A program made the translations under genes and the position numbers. Below are positions 49,887 through 59,431 of a stretch of 64,000 nt of DNA, piece after piece; positions within the stretch are counted from its first letter, which is position 1; every line of letters begins with the position of its first letter. Below the pieces are notes generated by a model, which saw only the letters and a list, made by a program, of their open reading frames with translations, ran no database searches and was not told where the DNA came from. The DNA is from an uncultured Clostridia bacterium (GTDB taxonomy: Bacteria; Bacillota; Clostridia; Christensenellales; Aristaeellaceae): contig CAMKNZ010000011.1 of the NCBI GenBank assembly GCA_946414315.1, positions 1 to 64,000 on the forward strand, in the 5' to 3' direction.

Positions 49887-51491
49887 TTATTTGAGCATGC
49901 TCTTTTCCCAGCAGTCATAGGGCTTCAGTCCCAGAAGCTCCACTACCGTGGGCGCGACGTTTGCCAGGCCGAAGGGGCTCTCCGTGTCCATCTCGTGGCG
50001 CTCGTCCGGATCATGGATGATGAACGGGACGGGCCGCAGGCTGTGGGCCGTACGGACGGAAACGACGCCCTTCTTGTTCTTCTCAAGCATCTGGTCGCTG
50101 TTGCCGTGGTCGGCAGTCACCACCAGGATGCAGCCGTGCTCGTCGCAGGCCTTCAGGATCCGGGTCAGGCACAGGTCCACGGTTTCCACGGCGATCTCCG
50201 TGGCTTCCAGGTTGCCGGTATGGCCGACCATGTCGCCGTTGGGGAAATTGCAGCGGATGAAGCCGTACTTGCCGCTTTCAATCGCCGCGATCACCAGGTC
50301 AGTGATCTCGGTGCCCTTCATCCAGGGGCATTCATCAAAGGAGCGGACATCGGAAGGCACTTCTTCCCAGGTCTCCAGCTCTTCGCTGAATTTCTCGCTC
50401 CGGTTGCCGTTCCAGAAATACGTCACATGGCCGTATTTCTGGGTTTCGGAGCAGGCATATTCGTTGATGCCGTTCTCCACCAGCAGCTCGGTCAGCGTAT
50501 GGCGGATCTGCGGCGGGTTCACCAGGTACTTGTGCGGAATGTGCAGGTCGCCGTCATATTCCAGCATGCCGGCATACTTCACCTGGGGAATCACGCCCCG
50601 GTCAAACTTGTCAAAGGACGCGTCGCCGTCAAAAGCCATGGAGATTTCCAGGGCGCGGTCGCCGCGGAAGTTGAACAGGATTACGCTGTCGCCGTCTTCC
50701 ATGGCACCGACAGGCTTGCCGTTTTCGCCGATGACGAAGGACGGAAGATCCTGGTCGATGGCGCCGGTTTCGGCGCGCAGAGTTTCAATCGCTTCGGTGG
50801 CGCTGCTGAAGAAAGCGCCTTCCCCGTCGATTACATTGTAGCTGCTCTTGCCGTGGACATGCACTTCCCAGCCGGCTTTGACCATGTCCCAGTTGGCCTG
50901 GTAACGGTCCATGGTGATCTGCATGCGGCCGCCGCCGGAAGCGATCCTGCCGTCAAAGCTGCCGTCGTTCAGTTCCTTCAGAACGTCCTCCAGCTGGCCG
51001 ATATATTCCAGCGCGGAAGTGGCGGGCACATCGCGGCCGTCCAGCAGCGTGTGGATACGGACCCGCTTCACGCCTTCCTTTTTGGCTTCCCGGAGCATCG
51101 CGATCAGGTGGGAAATGTTGCTGTGCACATTGCCGTCGGACAGCAGGCCGATGAAGTGCAGCGTCTTGCCGCCGGAGATCACGGAGCCGACCAGGTCCTT
51201 CCATGTTTCGGAAGCATAGATGGAGCCGCTCTCAATGGATTCATTGACCAGCTTCGCGCCCTGAGAATATACCTGGCCGCAGCCAAGGGCGTTGTGGCCG
51301 ACTTCGCTGTTGCCCATATCGTCATCGGAGGGAAGACCGACAGCCGTGCCGTGCGCCTTGATGATCCGGAAAGGATCGTTGGCTTTCAGCTCGTCCAGCG
51401 TCGGGGTCGTGGCCTTCATGACCATGTTTCCCAGCTCTTCGTTTGTTTCACCCACACCGTCCATAACAACCAGAACAACGGGCTTTTTCAT
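49887..51491 (-). CDS. gpmI: 2,3-bisphosphoglycerate-independent phosphoglycerate mutase
   Basis: The 534-residue alkaline-phosphatase-fold enzyme has VVMDGVGETNEE, the phosphoserine in DDMGNSEVGHNALG, GLLSDGNVHSNISHL, HTLLDGRDVPATSA, and the C-terminal metal ligands VTADHGNSDQM and HSLRPVPFI. It interconverts 3- and 2-phosphoglycerate in glycolysis. Its length is in the family range of about 510-550. Confidence 0.96.
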   Translation of the reverse strand: MKKPVVLVVMDGVGETNEELGNMVMKATTPTLDELKANDPFRIIKAHGTAVGLPSDDDMGNSEVGHNALGCGQVYSQGAKLVNESIESGSIYASETWKDLVGSVISGGKTLHFIGLLSDGNVHSNISHLIAMLREAKKEGVKRVRIHTLLDGRDVPATSALEYIGQLEDVLKELNDGSFDGRIASGGGRMQITMDRYQANWDMVKAGWEVHVHGKSSYNVIDGEGAFFSSATEAIETLRAETGAIDQDLPSFVIGENGKPVGAMEDGDSVILFNFRGDRALEISMAFDGDASFDKFDRGVIPQVKYAGMLEYDGDLHIPHKYLVNPPQIRHTLTELLVENGINEYACSETQKYGHVTYFWNGNRSEKFSEELETWEEVPSDVRSFDECPWMKGTEITDLVIAAIESGKYGFIRCNFPNGDMVGHTGNLEATEIAVETVDLCLTRILKACDEHGCILVVTADHGNSDQMLEKNKKGVVSVRTAHSLRPVPFIIHDPDERHEMDTESPFGLANVAPTVVELLGLKPYDCWEKSMLK

Positions 51492-51556
51492 AAATGGAGT
51501 TCCTCCTGTTGACAGTATTCTGAATCCCTTTTACAGGGAGGGGTCTAACCCTATAA

Positions 51557-51585
51557 ACATTACAGGAAAAACGCCGAAAAGTCAA
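51557..51585 (-). promoter_or_regulatory. Possible promoter of gpmI
   Basis: On the minus strand TTGACT (51580-51585) is followed after 17 bases by a poor -10 (TAATGT, 51557-51562). It lies about 65 bases before the gpmI start. Confidence 0.4.
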
Positions 51586-51622
51586 TGTCAGTCCTGGCTT
51601 TAGTCCATAATAAACATGCTGA

Positions 51623-53296
51623 TCACGGCTTGTTCAGAAATACCCTCGCTTCATAGGGCTGCAGCTTCCCGTCCTGATGAGACGGATAATTGGAGATCAG
51701 TTCTTTCCCAAGCTGTTCCTCTGCCATCGGGCAGGCTACCGTCCGTTCTGTCCAGTTCAGCAGCACGGTCAGCCTTGTCCCGTCCAGTTCCCGTGCGTAG
51801 GCGTATATCTCCGGATCCTCTTCCAGCAGGGGGATAAATTCTCCGTACACGATCACGTCATGGCTGTGACGCAGTGAGATCAGCTTCCTGTAATAATGAT
51901 AAACGCTGTCCGGATCTTTCACCTGATCCTCCGCGTTGATCATCGGATAATTTCCTGTCACAGGCAGCCAGGGGGTTCCGGTCGTGAATCCGGCATGCTT
52001 CTCCGCATTCCACTGCATCGGCGTCCTCGCGTTGTCCCGGGCAATCCGCGCAAACCAGCGCATCATATCCTGCCCGTCTACGATGCCTGATTCCACCCAC
52101 TGCCGCCAGGCATTGTGCACTTCCACGTCCTCATACTGTTCCAGGCGTGTAAAATACGCGTTGGTCATGCCCAGTTCCTCGCCCTGATAAACATAAGGTG
52201 TGCCGCGCATCATGTGGATCATGGTCGCAAGCATCTTTGCGCTCCGTGTCCGGAAAAGCTCGCTGTCATTGCCGTAGCGGCTGACCTGACGGGGCTGGTC
52301 GTGATTGCCCAGATATACCGTGTTCCAGGCTTTTCCCTGCAGGGCGGTCTGCCAGTGGTTAAACGCCGCCCGGACATCCTTCAGCGGCGCGCCGTGATCA
52401 CTCCACTTACCCAGTTCCGTGCCGTCGTTCAGCCCGTCGTTGTGATCAAAGGAGAAAATCATGTCCAGTTCGGATCCGTCTTCGTTGGCGTAACGGATTG
52501 CGCTTTCCACCGTGCCGCCCGCTTCCCCGACAGTCAGCAGGTCATACTTGTCCAGCACTTCACGCCGCATTTCCCGCAGATAACGGTGTGTGGTCTCCGT
52601 ATGCTGGCAGGATGGAATAAAACTCCCGTACAGCGCACCGGGCGCCACCGGACCGTCGTTGAAATTCTCTTTGCCGATCATGCTGATCACGTCCATGCGC
52701 CAGCCGTCAACGCCTTTTTCGCACCACCACCGCATCATGTCAAAGATGCCTTCCCTGACCTTCGGATTGGCCCAGTTCATATCCGGCTGTTCCTTTGTGA
52801 ACAGATGCAGGTAATACTGTCCGCTGGCCTCATCCTTCTCCCAGGCGGATCCGGAAAAACAGGAGCCCCAGTTGTTGGGCGGCCCGCCGTCCTTTCCGTC
52901 CTGCCAGATATAATAGTCACGGTAAGGGTTATCTTTCCCTTTCCGGCTCTCCACGAACCAGGCGTGTTCATCCGAAGAGTGGTTTGCCACCAGATCCATA
53001 ACCAGCTTCATGCCCCGGAGATGGATTTCCTTCAGCATCCGGTCAAAGTCTTCCATGGTACCGAATTCCTTCATGATCGCGCGGTAATCCGAGATGTCAT
53101 AGCCGTTGTCATGATTCGGGGAAGCATAGACCGGCGAGACCCAGATCACGTCGATGCCCAGCCCTTTCAGATAGTCCAGGTGGGCTGTGATCCCGTTCAG
53201 ATCTCCGATCCCGTCGCCGTTGGAATCCGCGAAGCTCCGGGGATAAATCTGATAGACCACCGCTTCCTTCCACCAGGTACGCTTTTCGTTATTCAT
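51623..53296 (-). CDS. malL: GH13 alpha-glucosidase (oligo-1,6-glucosidase type)
   Basis: The 557-residue GH13_31 enzyme starts VVYQIYPRSFADSNGDGIGDL. It has region I DLVANHSSDEHAWF, region II GWRMDVISM (nucleophile Asp), region III LTVGEAGG (acid Glu) and region IV YLGNHDQPRQVSRYG. No signal peptide is present. It should hydrolyse alpha-1,6- or alpha-1,4-linked glucose from oligosaccharides brought in by the ABC importer encoded just upstream. Sucrose-type activity cannot be excluded from sequence alone. Confidence 0.93.
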   Translation of the reverse strand: MNNEKRTWWKEAVVYQIYPRSFADSNGDGIGDLNGITAHLDYLKGLGIDVIWVSPVYASPNHDNGYDISDYRAIMKEFGTMEDFDRMLKEIHLRGMKLVMDLVANHSSDEHAWFVESRKGKDNPYRDYYIWQDGKDGGPPNNWGSCFSGSAWEKDEASGQYYLHLFTKEQPDMNWANPKVREGIFDMMRWWCEKGVDGWRMDVISMIGKENFNDGPVAPGALYGSFIPSCQHTETTHRYLREMRREVLDKYDLLTVGEAGGTVESAIRYANEDGSELDMIFSFDHNDGLNDGTELGKWSDHGAPLKDVRAAFNHWQTALQGKAWNTVYLGNHDQPRQVSRYGNDSELFRTRSAKMLATMIHMMRGTPYVYQGEELGMTNAYFTRLEQYEDVEVHNAWRQWVESGIVDGQDMMRWFARIARDNARTPMQWNAEKHAGFTTGTPWLPVTGNYPMINAEDQVKDPDSVYHYYRKLISLRHSHDVIVYGEFIPLLEEDPEIYAYARELDGTRLTVLLNWTERTVACPMAEEQLGKELISNYPSHQDGKLQPYEARVFLNKP

Positions 53297-53327
53297 CGCA
53301 TTTCACTCCATCCAATTTATACAGAGA

Positions 53328-53361
53328 GTAAAACGGCAGGCCGAAACATCCGGCCCGCCGT
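53328..53361 (-). promoter_or_regulatory. Intercistronic hairpin before the alpha-glucosidase gene
   Basis: ACGGC-GGCC pairs with GGCC-GCCGT over about eleven bases with one mismatch between 53333 and 53361, followed on the minus strand by TTTTAC. It lies in the 78-base gap after the permease gene and is terminator-like, so it may attenuate malL. Confidence 0.65.
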
Positions 53362-53374
53362 AAGTATTGTGTGT

Positions 53375-54274
53375 TTACTTGATTGATCCGTCCACCATGC
53401 CCTGTACGATATATTTCTGCGCAAAGAGATAGAGGATGACAATCGGCAGCATCGCCAGCAGCGTCGACGTCATGATCAGATGCCACTGCTTGACATAGGC
53501 GCCGTTGAAGCCCTGTACCGCCAGCGGGATGGTTCGGATATTGCCGCTGGCACCCAGCACCAGCAGCGGAAGCAGGTAGTCGTTCCAGATCCACAGGCCG
53601 TTCAACACCAGCACCGTGACAAAAACCGGCTGAAGCAGCGGAAGCACGATCCGGAAGAAAGTACCCGCCCGGGAGCAGCCGTCGATGTCGGCCGCTTCTT
53701 CCAGTTCCAGCGGTACGCCCTTGATGAAGCCGTGGAAGATGAAGATCGACATGGCCTCGCCGAAGCCCAGGTAAGCGAAGATAATGCCCTGGTAGCTCCG
53801 CAGCATCGGAATGCCCAGGAAATCGCCCACAGACTTGAACCAGGTCAGCAGGGGGAACATCACCACCTGGAACGGGATGACCATAGCCGCCACATAGGCC
53901 ATAAAGAGGAAGGTGGACCATTTTGTCTTGTTCCGTACCAGTACCCATGCCGCCATGGACGAGAAGATCGAAATCACGGCCAGGGAGAGTACGGTGATAA
54001 TCACGGAATCACGCAGCGCGGACAGGAAATTGAAGTTCGGATTGTTCCAGATTTCAGCGACGTTCCGCCAGATCTGGCCCAGATCCGTCGGGAAACCCAC
54101 CGGCGCGTTGATGATATCCTGGTTCGTCCGCATGGAGTTGAACAGCACGATGACGAAGGGCAGCATAAAGAGGATAAAGAGAATCAGGGTTATGATCTCA
54201 AGCGCGATCTTGCGGCCCTTGTTGGGTTTGTATCCCGCCATCCGTTCGATGGGGGCGGCAGCCTGCTTAGCCAT
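53375..54274 (-). CDS. Carbohydrate ABC transporter permease (MalG type)
   Basis: The 299-residue protein has six hydrophobic helices and the EAA loop LEEAADIDGCSRAGTFFRIVLPLLQP (read in parts) that docks on the ATPase. It overlaps the MalF-type gene by one base. The ATPase is not encoded here; as in many Firmicutes, a shared MsmX-type ATPase elsewhere would be needed. Confidence 0.92.
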   Translation of the reverse strand: MAKQAAAPIERMAGYKPNKGRKIALEIITLILFILFMLPFVIVLFNSMRTNQDIINAPVGFPTDLGQIWRNVAEIWNNPNFNFLSALRDSVIITVLSLAVISIFSSMAAWVLVRNKTKWSTFLFMAYVAAMVIPFQVVMFPLLTWFKSVGDFLGIPMLRSYQGIIFAYLGFGEAMSIFIFHGFIKGVPLELEEAADIDGCSRAGTFFRIVLPLLQPVFVTVLVLNGLWIWNDYLLPLLVLGASGNIRTIPLAVQGFNGAYVKQWHLIMTSTLLAMLPIVILYLFAQKYIVQGMVDGSIK

Positions 54275-55173
54275 TACGCCTCCACCTCCTTGCTCTTGTT
54301 CCAGGAGACCTGGATGATGGAGAAGATCGTCAGCACAATGAAGAAGATCACGGCCTTGGCCTGGCCCTGTGCCATATTGTTATACTTGAAAGCCGTATTG
54401 TAGATGTTCAGCGCCAGCAGTTCGGACGCCTGAACCGGTTTGTTCATGAAAACCGAAACCGGGCCTCCGTTGGTCAGGGCAACGTTCACGTCATACATCT
54501 TGAAGCTGTTGGTCAGCGTCAGGAACAGGGAAATCGTGAACGCGTTTGCCATCAGCGGAATCTGGATCCTCGTTACCCGGGTCCAGTAACGCGCTCCGTC
54601 CACCTCCGCAGCTTCCATAACCGATTTGGATATGCCCTGAATCGCCGCCACGTAGATCAGCATGATATAGCCGGCATACTGCCACGTATTCACCGTGACC
54701 AGGGTAAACATCACCGTGTCCTTATTGGAAATCAGGGACTTGCTCAGTGTCGGCCAGCCAAGCGTCTGCCCGATGGAAGGCAGGATATTGGAGAAAATGA
54801 ACTGCCATACCAGGCCGAGCACGATACCGCCGATCAGGTTGGGAACAAAGAAACCGGCACGGTAGACATTCCGGCCCCGGATTTCACTGGTCACCAGCAG
54901 CGAGATGATAAATGCCACCACATTCACTGTGATGATATTCAGCACCGTGAACAGCAGCGTCACCAGGAAGGAATGAAGGAATCCCGGCTCCTGGAATACT
55001 GCCTTGTAATTCTCAAAGCCGACGGTCTGTGTCACCGCACCGGTTCCCTGCCAGTCGGTAAAGGAGTAGTAGATACCGAAAATGAAGGGAATGATGATCA
55101 CCATCAGAAAGGCGATCAGCGTTGGAAGCAGGAACAGAAATTCTGTCAGTTTCCGTTTGGTTCTGCTGGTCAT
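54274..55173 (-). CDS. Carbohydrate ABC transporter permease (MalF type)
   Basis: The 299-residue protein has six helices, beginning FLFLLPTLIAFLMVIIIPFIFGIYYSFTDW (read in parts). The EAA loop is VMEAAEVDGARYWTRVTRIQIPLM. It pairs with the MalG-type protein to form the membrane channel. It lies downstream of a strong hairpin that separates it from the binding-protein gene. Confidence 0.92.
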   Translation of the reverse strand: MTSRTKRKLTEFLFLLPTLIAFLMVIIIPFIFGIYYSFTDWQGTGAVTQTVGFENYKAVFQEPGFLHSFLVTLLFTVLNIITVNVVAFIISLLVTSEIRGRNVYRAGFFVPNLIGGIVLGLVWQFIFSNILPSIGQTLGWPTLSKSLISNKDTVMFTLVTVNTWQYAGYIMLIYVAAIQGISKSVMEAAEVDGARYWTRVTRIQIPLMANAFTISLFLTLTNSFKMYDVNVALTNGGPVSVFMNKPVQASELLALNIYNTAFKYNNMAQGQAKAVIFFIVLTIFSIIQVSWNKSKEVEA

Positions 55174-55198
55174 GGAATCCCTCCCGTACTGTCTTTCG

Positions 55199-55242
55199 AA
55201 AAAAGGGGATGACCCCAGAGGAAACCTCCGGAAGCCATCCCC
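55199..55242 (-). terminator. Attenuator between sugar-binding protein and permeases
   Basis: On the minus strand GGGGATG and CATCCCC (55236-55242 and 55205-55211) enclose an inner GAGG/CCTC stem, and TTTTTT follows. It is a full intrinsic terminator between genes of one operon, so it should let only part of the transcription reach the permeases and keep the binding protein in excess. Confidence 0.82.
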
Positions 55243-55257
55243 GGGAATTGGATCTGA

Positions 55258-56490
55258 TTACTTGGCGATGCCCGCGATCGCGTCCTTCATCATCGTTTCG
55301 AAGGTATCCACGTCGATGGCGCCGGAGGCAAACAGTTCATAGATCTGGCCCAGCGTGCCCATGCCGAAGCCGTCAGGCAGCTTGTACTGCTGCCAGTCGT
55401 AGGTCTTGCCTGCGGCGTTCCAGTCCATAACAGACTTGGACAGGGGCGTCGCGGGTGCCAGCGTTACATTCGTGAACGCGGGAACCATGGCAGCCTTGTT
55501 GACCATATAGTCGGCACCTTCTTCGGAAGTGGCCAGGAAGTTCAGGTAAGCCAGGGCTTCATCCTTGTTTCCGTTCTCGTTGATGACGTACCAGGACGGA
55601 GGATTGACCAGGATGCCGTCGGTTTCTTCATGCAGGAACGCATGGGGCGCGTAGGCGATTTCGAAATCAGGATTCAGCGCGACCAGGCTGGGATCCATCC
55701 AGTTGCCCTGGTGATAGAAGGCAGCCTTGCCGTTGGCGAATGCAGCCAGCTGGCTGTCCTGCGTGCCGTTCAGCAGCATGTCGGGATCGCTGTACTTGAA
55801 GATCAGCGCGACATACTGGCAGTACTGATGGAACCGTTCCTCGTCAACCTTGCCTTCAAGCACCTGATCGATGTATGTAGTGTCGTTCCGCTCATTTCCG
55901 ACGGTCAGGTATACGTTGAAGTTATGCAGGCCGGTTACCCAGGTCATACCGGTCGTTGTGCCGGCCACCATGGAAACAACCATGTCCAGTCCGAGCTCTT
56001 CCTTCATGCTGTCCAGCTTTTCGAATGCCGCTTCATAGGCATCGTAGGTGGTCAGCGTGGCGGGGTCGATCCCGGCCTTGTCCAGGATGCTCTTGTTGTA
56101 CGCCAGGCCGTAGCCTTCCACAGCAACCGGGAAACCGACAGCCTTGCCGTCCACCATATAGGCCGCAGCAGTATACTGGGTCCATTCCGCGCCGGTCATA
56201 TCCGCAATCTTGTCCTTCCAGAGATCATAGCTGCTGGGGCCTTCGATAACGAAGATGTCAGGCTCACGTCCGGACTGCATTTCAGCCTTCAGAACCGTGT
56301 TGTAGTCGGAAGATCCGCCGCCGGTGATGACCTTCACCGGAACGCCGGTCTTCTCTTCGTACAGTTTGGCAAACTCTTCCATCTGAGAGGTGATTTCGAC
56401 CTTGTTCTGAACGATCACGATGTCCGCCAGAGCAGAGGCCGCTGTCATCATCAGCGCAAGAGTCAGTACAACAGCAATAAGTTTCTTCAT
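55258..56490 (-). CDS. Carbohydrate ABC transporter substrate-binding protein
   Basis: The 410-residue precursor starts at 56490 behind AAAGGAGG. The signal peptide ends SALADIV. The SBP_bac_1 fold includes EEFAKLYEEKTGVPVKVITGG, EPDIFVIEG, AVEGYGLAYNKSILDKAGID and FANGKAAFYHQGNWMDPSL (read in parts). Ligands of this class are oligosaccharides. The GH13 glucosidase in the operon suggests alpha-glucans. No lipobox cysteine is seen. Confidence 0.92.
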   Translation of the reverse strand: MKKLIAVVLTLALMMTAASALADIVIVQNKVEITSQMEEFAKLYEEKTGVPVKVITGGGSSDYNTVLKAEMQSGREPDIFVIEGPSSYDLWKDKIADMTGAEWTQYTAAAYMVDGKAVGFPVAVEGYGLAYNKSILDKAGIDPATLTTYDAYEAAFEKLDSMKEELGLDMVVSMVAGTTTGMTWVTGLHNFNVYLTVGNERNDTTYIDQVLEGKVDEERFHQYCQYVALIFKYSDPDMLLNGTQDSQLAAFANGKAAFYHQGNWMDPSLVALNPDFEIAYAPHAFLHEETDGILVNPPSWYVINENGNKDEALAYLNFLATSEEGADYMVNKAAMVPAFTNVTLAPATPLSKSVMDWNAAGKTYDWQQYKLPDGFGMGTLGQIYELFASGAIDVDTFETMMKDAIAGIAK

Positions 56491-56608
56491 GGGATACCCT
56501 CCTTTTTTATTCGCAGTCAAAGACTGCATGTTAAAACGGATCTCCGCCGTTTTAATTCCTTTCTCAGAGGTTCTGCATTGTTTCTGTATTGTTTGTTTTT
56601 TATGGTTA

Positions 56609-56624
56609 TTGGAAACGTTACCGA
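56609..56624 (-). promoter_or_regulatory. LacI/CcpA-like operator
   Basis: The + strand reads TTGGAAACGTTACCGA, matching the CcpA site pattern WTGNNANCGNWNNCAW at all but one position and containing the central AACGTT usual in LacI-family operators. It lies at about +5 to +20 from the promoter, so binding would repress. It could serve CcpA or a local MalR-type repressor. Confidence 0.65.
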
Positions 56625-56635
56625 TGACAATTATG

Positions 56636-56664
56636 ATTGTAAATGATGAACCCTGCTCTGTCAA
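56636..56664 (-). promoter_or_regulatory. Promoter of the sugar importer operon
   Basis: On the minus strand TTGACA (56659-56664), 17 bases and TACAAT (56636-56641) drive a leader of about 140 bases before the binding-protein start. The LacI-like operator is immediately downstream. Confidence 0.85.
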
Positions 56665-56682
56665 TAGATAATCCGACCGAAA

Positions 56683-56709
56683 TAAAAAAAAGCCCGCGGA
56701 ATGCGGGCT
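56683..56709 (-). terminator. Terminator of the vor operon
   Basis: AGCCCGC (56691-56697) and GCGGGCT (56703-56709) form the stem; on the minus strand eight T follow. It lies ten bases past the gamma-subunit stop. Confidence 0.92.
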
Positions 56710-56718
56710 TGCTGGATG

Positions 56719-57255
56719 TCATTTCACTGCCGCGGCGCCGGCTTCCATTGCCTGGCGGTTGATGGGCAGCAGGTGCTCCTTCTTCGGGCCGAAAGTGGCC
56801 TTCAGGGCTTCCATGGCAGAGTCGATGGTGATCACGCCGGTCTTGGCGATGATCGCGCCGAGCATGACCATGTTCGCGGTCCGGCTGTTGCCGAGCTGTT
56901 CCGCGATGCCGTTGCAGTCCACGGGGATCGCGGTGATATCGTCCCGGTCCGGGGTGATATCGATCAGGGAGGAATTGTACAGCATGATGCCGCCCTTTTC
57001 CATCGCGGGGGTGAACTTGATCATGCTGGGCTTGTTCATGATCACGGCGATCGGAATCTCCGTCACCAGCGGAGAACCGATGGGCTCGTCGGAGATGACC
57101 ACGGCGCAGTTGGCTTCGCCGCCGCGCATCTCAGGTCCATAGGAAGGCATCCAGGAGACGTTCATCCCCTCATGCATGGCGGCCTTGGCCAGCAGCTGAC
57201 CGATCAGCAGCACGCCCTGTCCGCCGAATCCGGCAATCAGAAATTGAGCTTCCAT
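56719..57255 (-). CDS. 2-oxoacid:ferredoxin oxidoreductase gamma subunit
   Basis: The 178-residue protein starts with FLIAGFGGQGVLLIGQLLAKAA, typical of gamma subunits, and contains SYGPEMRGGEANCAVVIS. It belongs to the four-subunit oxidoreductase that oxidises branched-chain or other 2-oxoacids to acyl-CoA and reduces ferredoxin. It is the last of the four subunit genes and lies three bases after the beta subunit. Confidence 0.93.
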   Translation of the reverse strand: MEAQFLIAGFGGQGVLLIGQLLAKAAMHEGMNVSWMPSYGPEMRGGEANCAVVISDEPIGSPLVTEIPIAVIMNKPSMIKFTPAMEKGGIMLYNSSLIDITPDRDDITAIPVDCNGIAEQLGNSRTANMVMLGAIIAKTGVITIDSAMEALKATFGPKKEHLLPINRQAMEAGAAAVK

Positions 57256-57258
57256 GGA

Positions 57259-57996
57259 TCACTCAACCTCCTTTTTCACGCCCAGCGGATACTGGGGGAT
57301 CATGTTGGCTTCCAGCCACTTGAGCGCTTCCTGAGGCGTCATACCCCAGTTCGTGGGGCAGGCGGACAGCACTTCGACCAGGGAGAATCCCTTGCCGGCG
57401 ATCTGCATCTCAAACGCCTTCTTGATGGACTTCTTCGCGTCCATGATGTGCTTCACGTCGTGCACGGATACACGGGAGATGAAGGCGGGACCGTCCAGGG
57501 TCGCCAGCATCTCGCTGACGCGGATCGGATAACCGCACAGTTTGGGATCCCGGCCGTAGGGAGAGGTGGTGGTCACCTGGCCCGGCAGGGTGGTGGGCGC
57601 CATCTGGCCGCCCGTCATGCCGTAGATCGCGTTGTTCACAAAGATCACGGTGATGTTCTCGCCGCGGGTCGCCGCATGGGTGATCTCCGCCGCGCCGATG
57701 GAGGCCAGGTCGCCGTCGCCCTGGTAGGTGAAGACGATGTTATTCGGATTCACCCGCTTGCAGCCGGTAGCGACAGCCGGAGCACGGCCGTGGGCCGCTT
57801 CCATCATGTCACAGTTGAAATAGTCGTAGGCAAACACGGCGCAGCCCACCGGCGCGATACCGATGGTCTTTTCCTGGATGCCCAGTTCGTCAATGGCTTC
57901 CGCCACCAGGCGGTGAATGATGCCGTGGGTGCAGCCGGGGCAGTAATGCAGCGGCTTGTCGGTCAGCAGCTTGGTCTTTTCATATACAACAGCCAT
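57259..57996 (-). CDS. 2-oxoacid:ferredoxin oxidoreductase beta subunit (TPP-binding)
   Basis: The 245-residue subunit has [12 protein letters not shown], the thiamine-diphosphate motif [19 protein letters not shown] ending in the NN of [13 protein letters not shown], and a later CPTNWGMTP. It carries the TPP site of the enzyme. The start overlaps nothing and lies two bases after the alpha subunit. Confidence 0.94.
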   Translation of the reverse strand: MAVVYEKTKLLTDKPLHYCPGCTHGIIHRLVAEAIDELGIQEKTIGIAPVGCAVFAYDYFNCDMMEAAHGRAPAVATGCKRVNPNNIVFTYQGDGDLASIGAAEITHAATRGENITVIFVNNAIYGMTGGQMAPTTLPGQVTTTSPYGRDPKLCGYPIRVSEMLATLDGPAFISRVSVHDVKHIMDAKKSIKKAFEMQIAGKGFSLVEVLSACPTNWGMTPQEALKWLEANMIPQYPLGVKKEVE

Positions 57997-57998
57997 GC

Positions 57999-59075
57999 TT
58001 ATTTGCCCCCTTTCGCAAGTTCTTCCACCTGGGTGATGATCTCACGGACCGTCGGAACGATACCGCCGGTACGGCCGAAGAAGTGTACGGGTTTCTTCCC
58101 TTCCACCGCCAGCTTCACGTCGTCCACCATCTGGCCCATGCTCATTTCCACGGTCAGGAAGGCTTTCGCGTGTTCCGCAGCCTTCGCGATCGGCGCGGCC
58201 GGGAAAGGCCACAGGGTGATAGGCCGGATCAGGCCGGCCTTGATGCCTTCGTCGCGCAGCTTGCGCATGGCGCTGCGGGCAATACGGGCCGTGGTGCCGT
58301 AGGCCACGATCACATAGTCTGCGTCCTCGGTCATTTCTTCCTGCCAGCGGCACTCGTTTTCTTCCATTACGGCGTACTTCGCGTACAGCTTGTTCACGTG
58401 CTTCTCCAGCACGGCAGGATCGATATACAGGCTGTTGATGATCGCCCGGTCACGGCCGCAGCCGGGCTTCCAGCCGGTCGCCGCCCAGGTCTTCTCGGGC
58501 AGGTCAGCCTTTTCTTTCCGTTCCGGCATCTCCACGGGCTCCATCATCTGGCCGATGAGGCCGTCGCCCATGATCAGCACGGGATTGCGGTACTTGTCCG
58601 CCAGGTCGAATGCTTCCTGGGTCAGTTCCACCGCTTCCTGCACGGAAGAGGGCGCCAGCACCAGCATCCGGTAGTCGCCGTGGCCGCCGCCGCGGGTGGA
58701 CTGATAATAGTCGCTCTGGGCGGGCTGGATGGATCCCAGGCCGGGGCCGCCGCGCACCATGTTCACGATGACGCAGGGCAGTTCCGCGCCGACGATGTAG
58801 CTGATGCCTTCCTGCTTCAGGGAAATTCCCGGGCTGGAGGAAGAGGTCATGACCCTCGCTCCGGCGCCGGCCGCGCCGTAGACCATGTTAATGGCGGCGA
58901 CTTCGCTTTCCGCCTGCAGGAAACAGCCGCCCTCGATCTTCGGCAGCCGCTTGGACATATATTCCGGGATCTGGTTCTGGGGGGTAATGGGATAACCGAA
59001 GAAGAAGCGGCATCCTGCCTGGATAGCGGCTTCGGCGATCGCTTCATTCCCCTTCATGAGCATTTTCTCACCCAT
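57999..59075 (-). CDS. vorB: 2-oxoacid:ferredoxin oxidoreductase alpha subunit (VorB-like)
   Basis: The 358-residue subunit has [17 protein letters not shown], the substrate-binding [36 protein letters not shown] region (read in parts) and [16 protein letters not shown] in the C-terminal domain. It resembles VorB of ketoisovalerate oxidoreductases. The 2-oxoglutarate (KorA) alternative is close and cannot be excluded. AAAGGAGG precedes the ATG at 59075. Confidence 0.9.
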   Translation of the reverse strand: MGEKMLMKGNEAIAEAAIQAGCRFFFGYPITPQNQIPEYMSKRLPKIEGGCFLQAESEVAAINMVYGAAGAGARVMTSSSSPGISLKQEGISYIVGAELPCVIVNMVRGGPGLGSIQPAQSDYYQSTRGGGHGDYRMLVLAPSSVQEAVELTQEAFDLADKYRNPVLIMGDGLIGQMMEPVEMPERKEKADLPEKTWAATGWKPGCGRDRAIINSLYIDPAVLEKHVNKLYAKYAVMEENECRWQEEMTEDADYVIVAYGTTARIARSAMRKLRDEGIKAGLIRPITLWPFPAAPIAKAAEHAKAFLTVEMSMGQMVDDVKLAVEGKKPVHFFGRTGGIVPTVREIITQVEELAKGGK

Positions 59076-59091
59076 GGATTCGCTTCCTCCT

Positions 59092-59295
59092 TTATTTCTC
59101 CACCTTAATCACGGCGTCGGGACACATCCGCGCGCAGAACGCGCAGCCGATGCAGGCTTCCTGATCCGTGATTCCGATGGGATGATAGCCCTTGGTGTTG
59201 ATCTCCTTGCTCAGCGCAAGCAGATGTTTGGGACAAACCTCGGCGCACAGGCCGCAGCCCTTGCAGGTCTCGCGGTCAATGGTCAGTTTGGCCAT
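59092..59295 (-). CDS. Two-cluster ferredoxin-like delta subunit
   Basis: The 67-residue protein carries two full [4Fe-4S] motifs, CKGCGLCAEVCP and CIGCAFCARMCP. It passes electrons from the oxidoreductase to free ferredoxin. It is the first gene of the four-subunit operon, 16 bases before the alpha subunit, behind AAGGAGG. Confidence 0.95.
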   Translation of the reverse strand: MAKLTIDRETCKGCGLCAEVCPKHLLALSKEINTKGYHPIGITDQEACIGCAFCARMCPDAVIKVEK

Positions 59296-59327
59296 GGCTT
59301 CCGCCTCCTTACAAAATGATTAAACCT

Positions 59328-59356
59328 ATTATAGATATTTGGTTTATATGAGTCAA
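59328..59356 (-). promoter_or_regulatory. Promoter of the vor operon
   Basis: On the minus strand TTGACT (59351-59356), 17 bases and TATAAT (59328-59333) lie 33 bases before the delta-subunit start. Directly after the -10 box the sequence AATAGGTTTAAT repeats the right half and flank of the cysK operator. Confidence 0.85.
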
Positions 59357-59366
59357 TGAAGGTACA

Positions 59367-59392
59367 TAAAAAAGCCAAAGCGAAAAGGCTTT
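59367..59392 (-). terminator. Terminator of the Res/Ccs-esterase run
   Basis: AAAGCC (59371-59376) and GGCTTT (59387-59392) form a six-base-pair stem; on the minus strand the run TTTTTT follows. It lies about 40 bases after the esterase stop and just before the vor promoter. Confidence 0.75.
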
Positions 59393-59431
59393 GATCTTTT
59401 CACCCTGACCTTATTCATTGTTTATGAAACA

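Noticed and set aside
49776-51512. A + strand open frame of about 578 codons
   Set aside because: It is a mirror of gpmI and part of psuK. The minus strand carries all catalytic motifs of the mutase.
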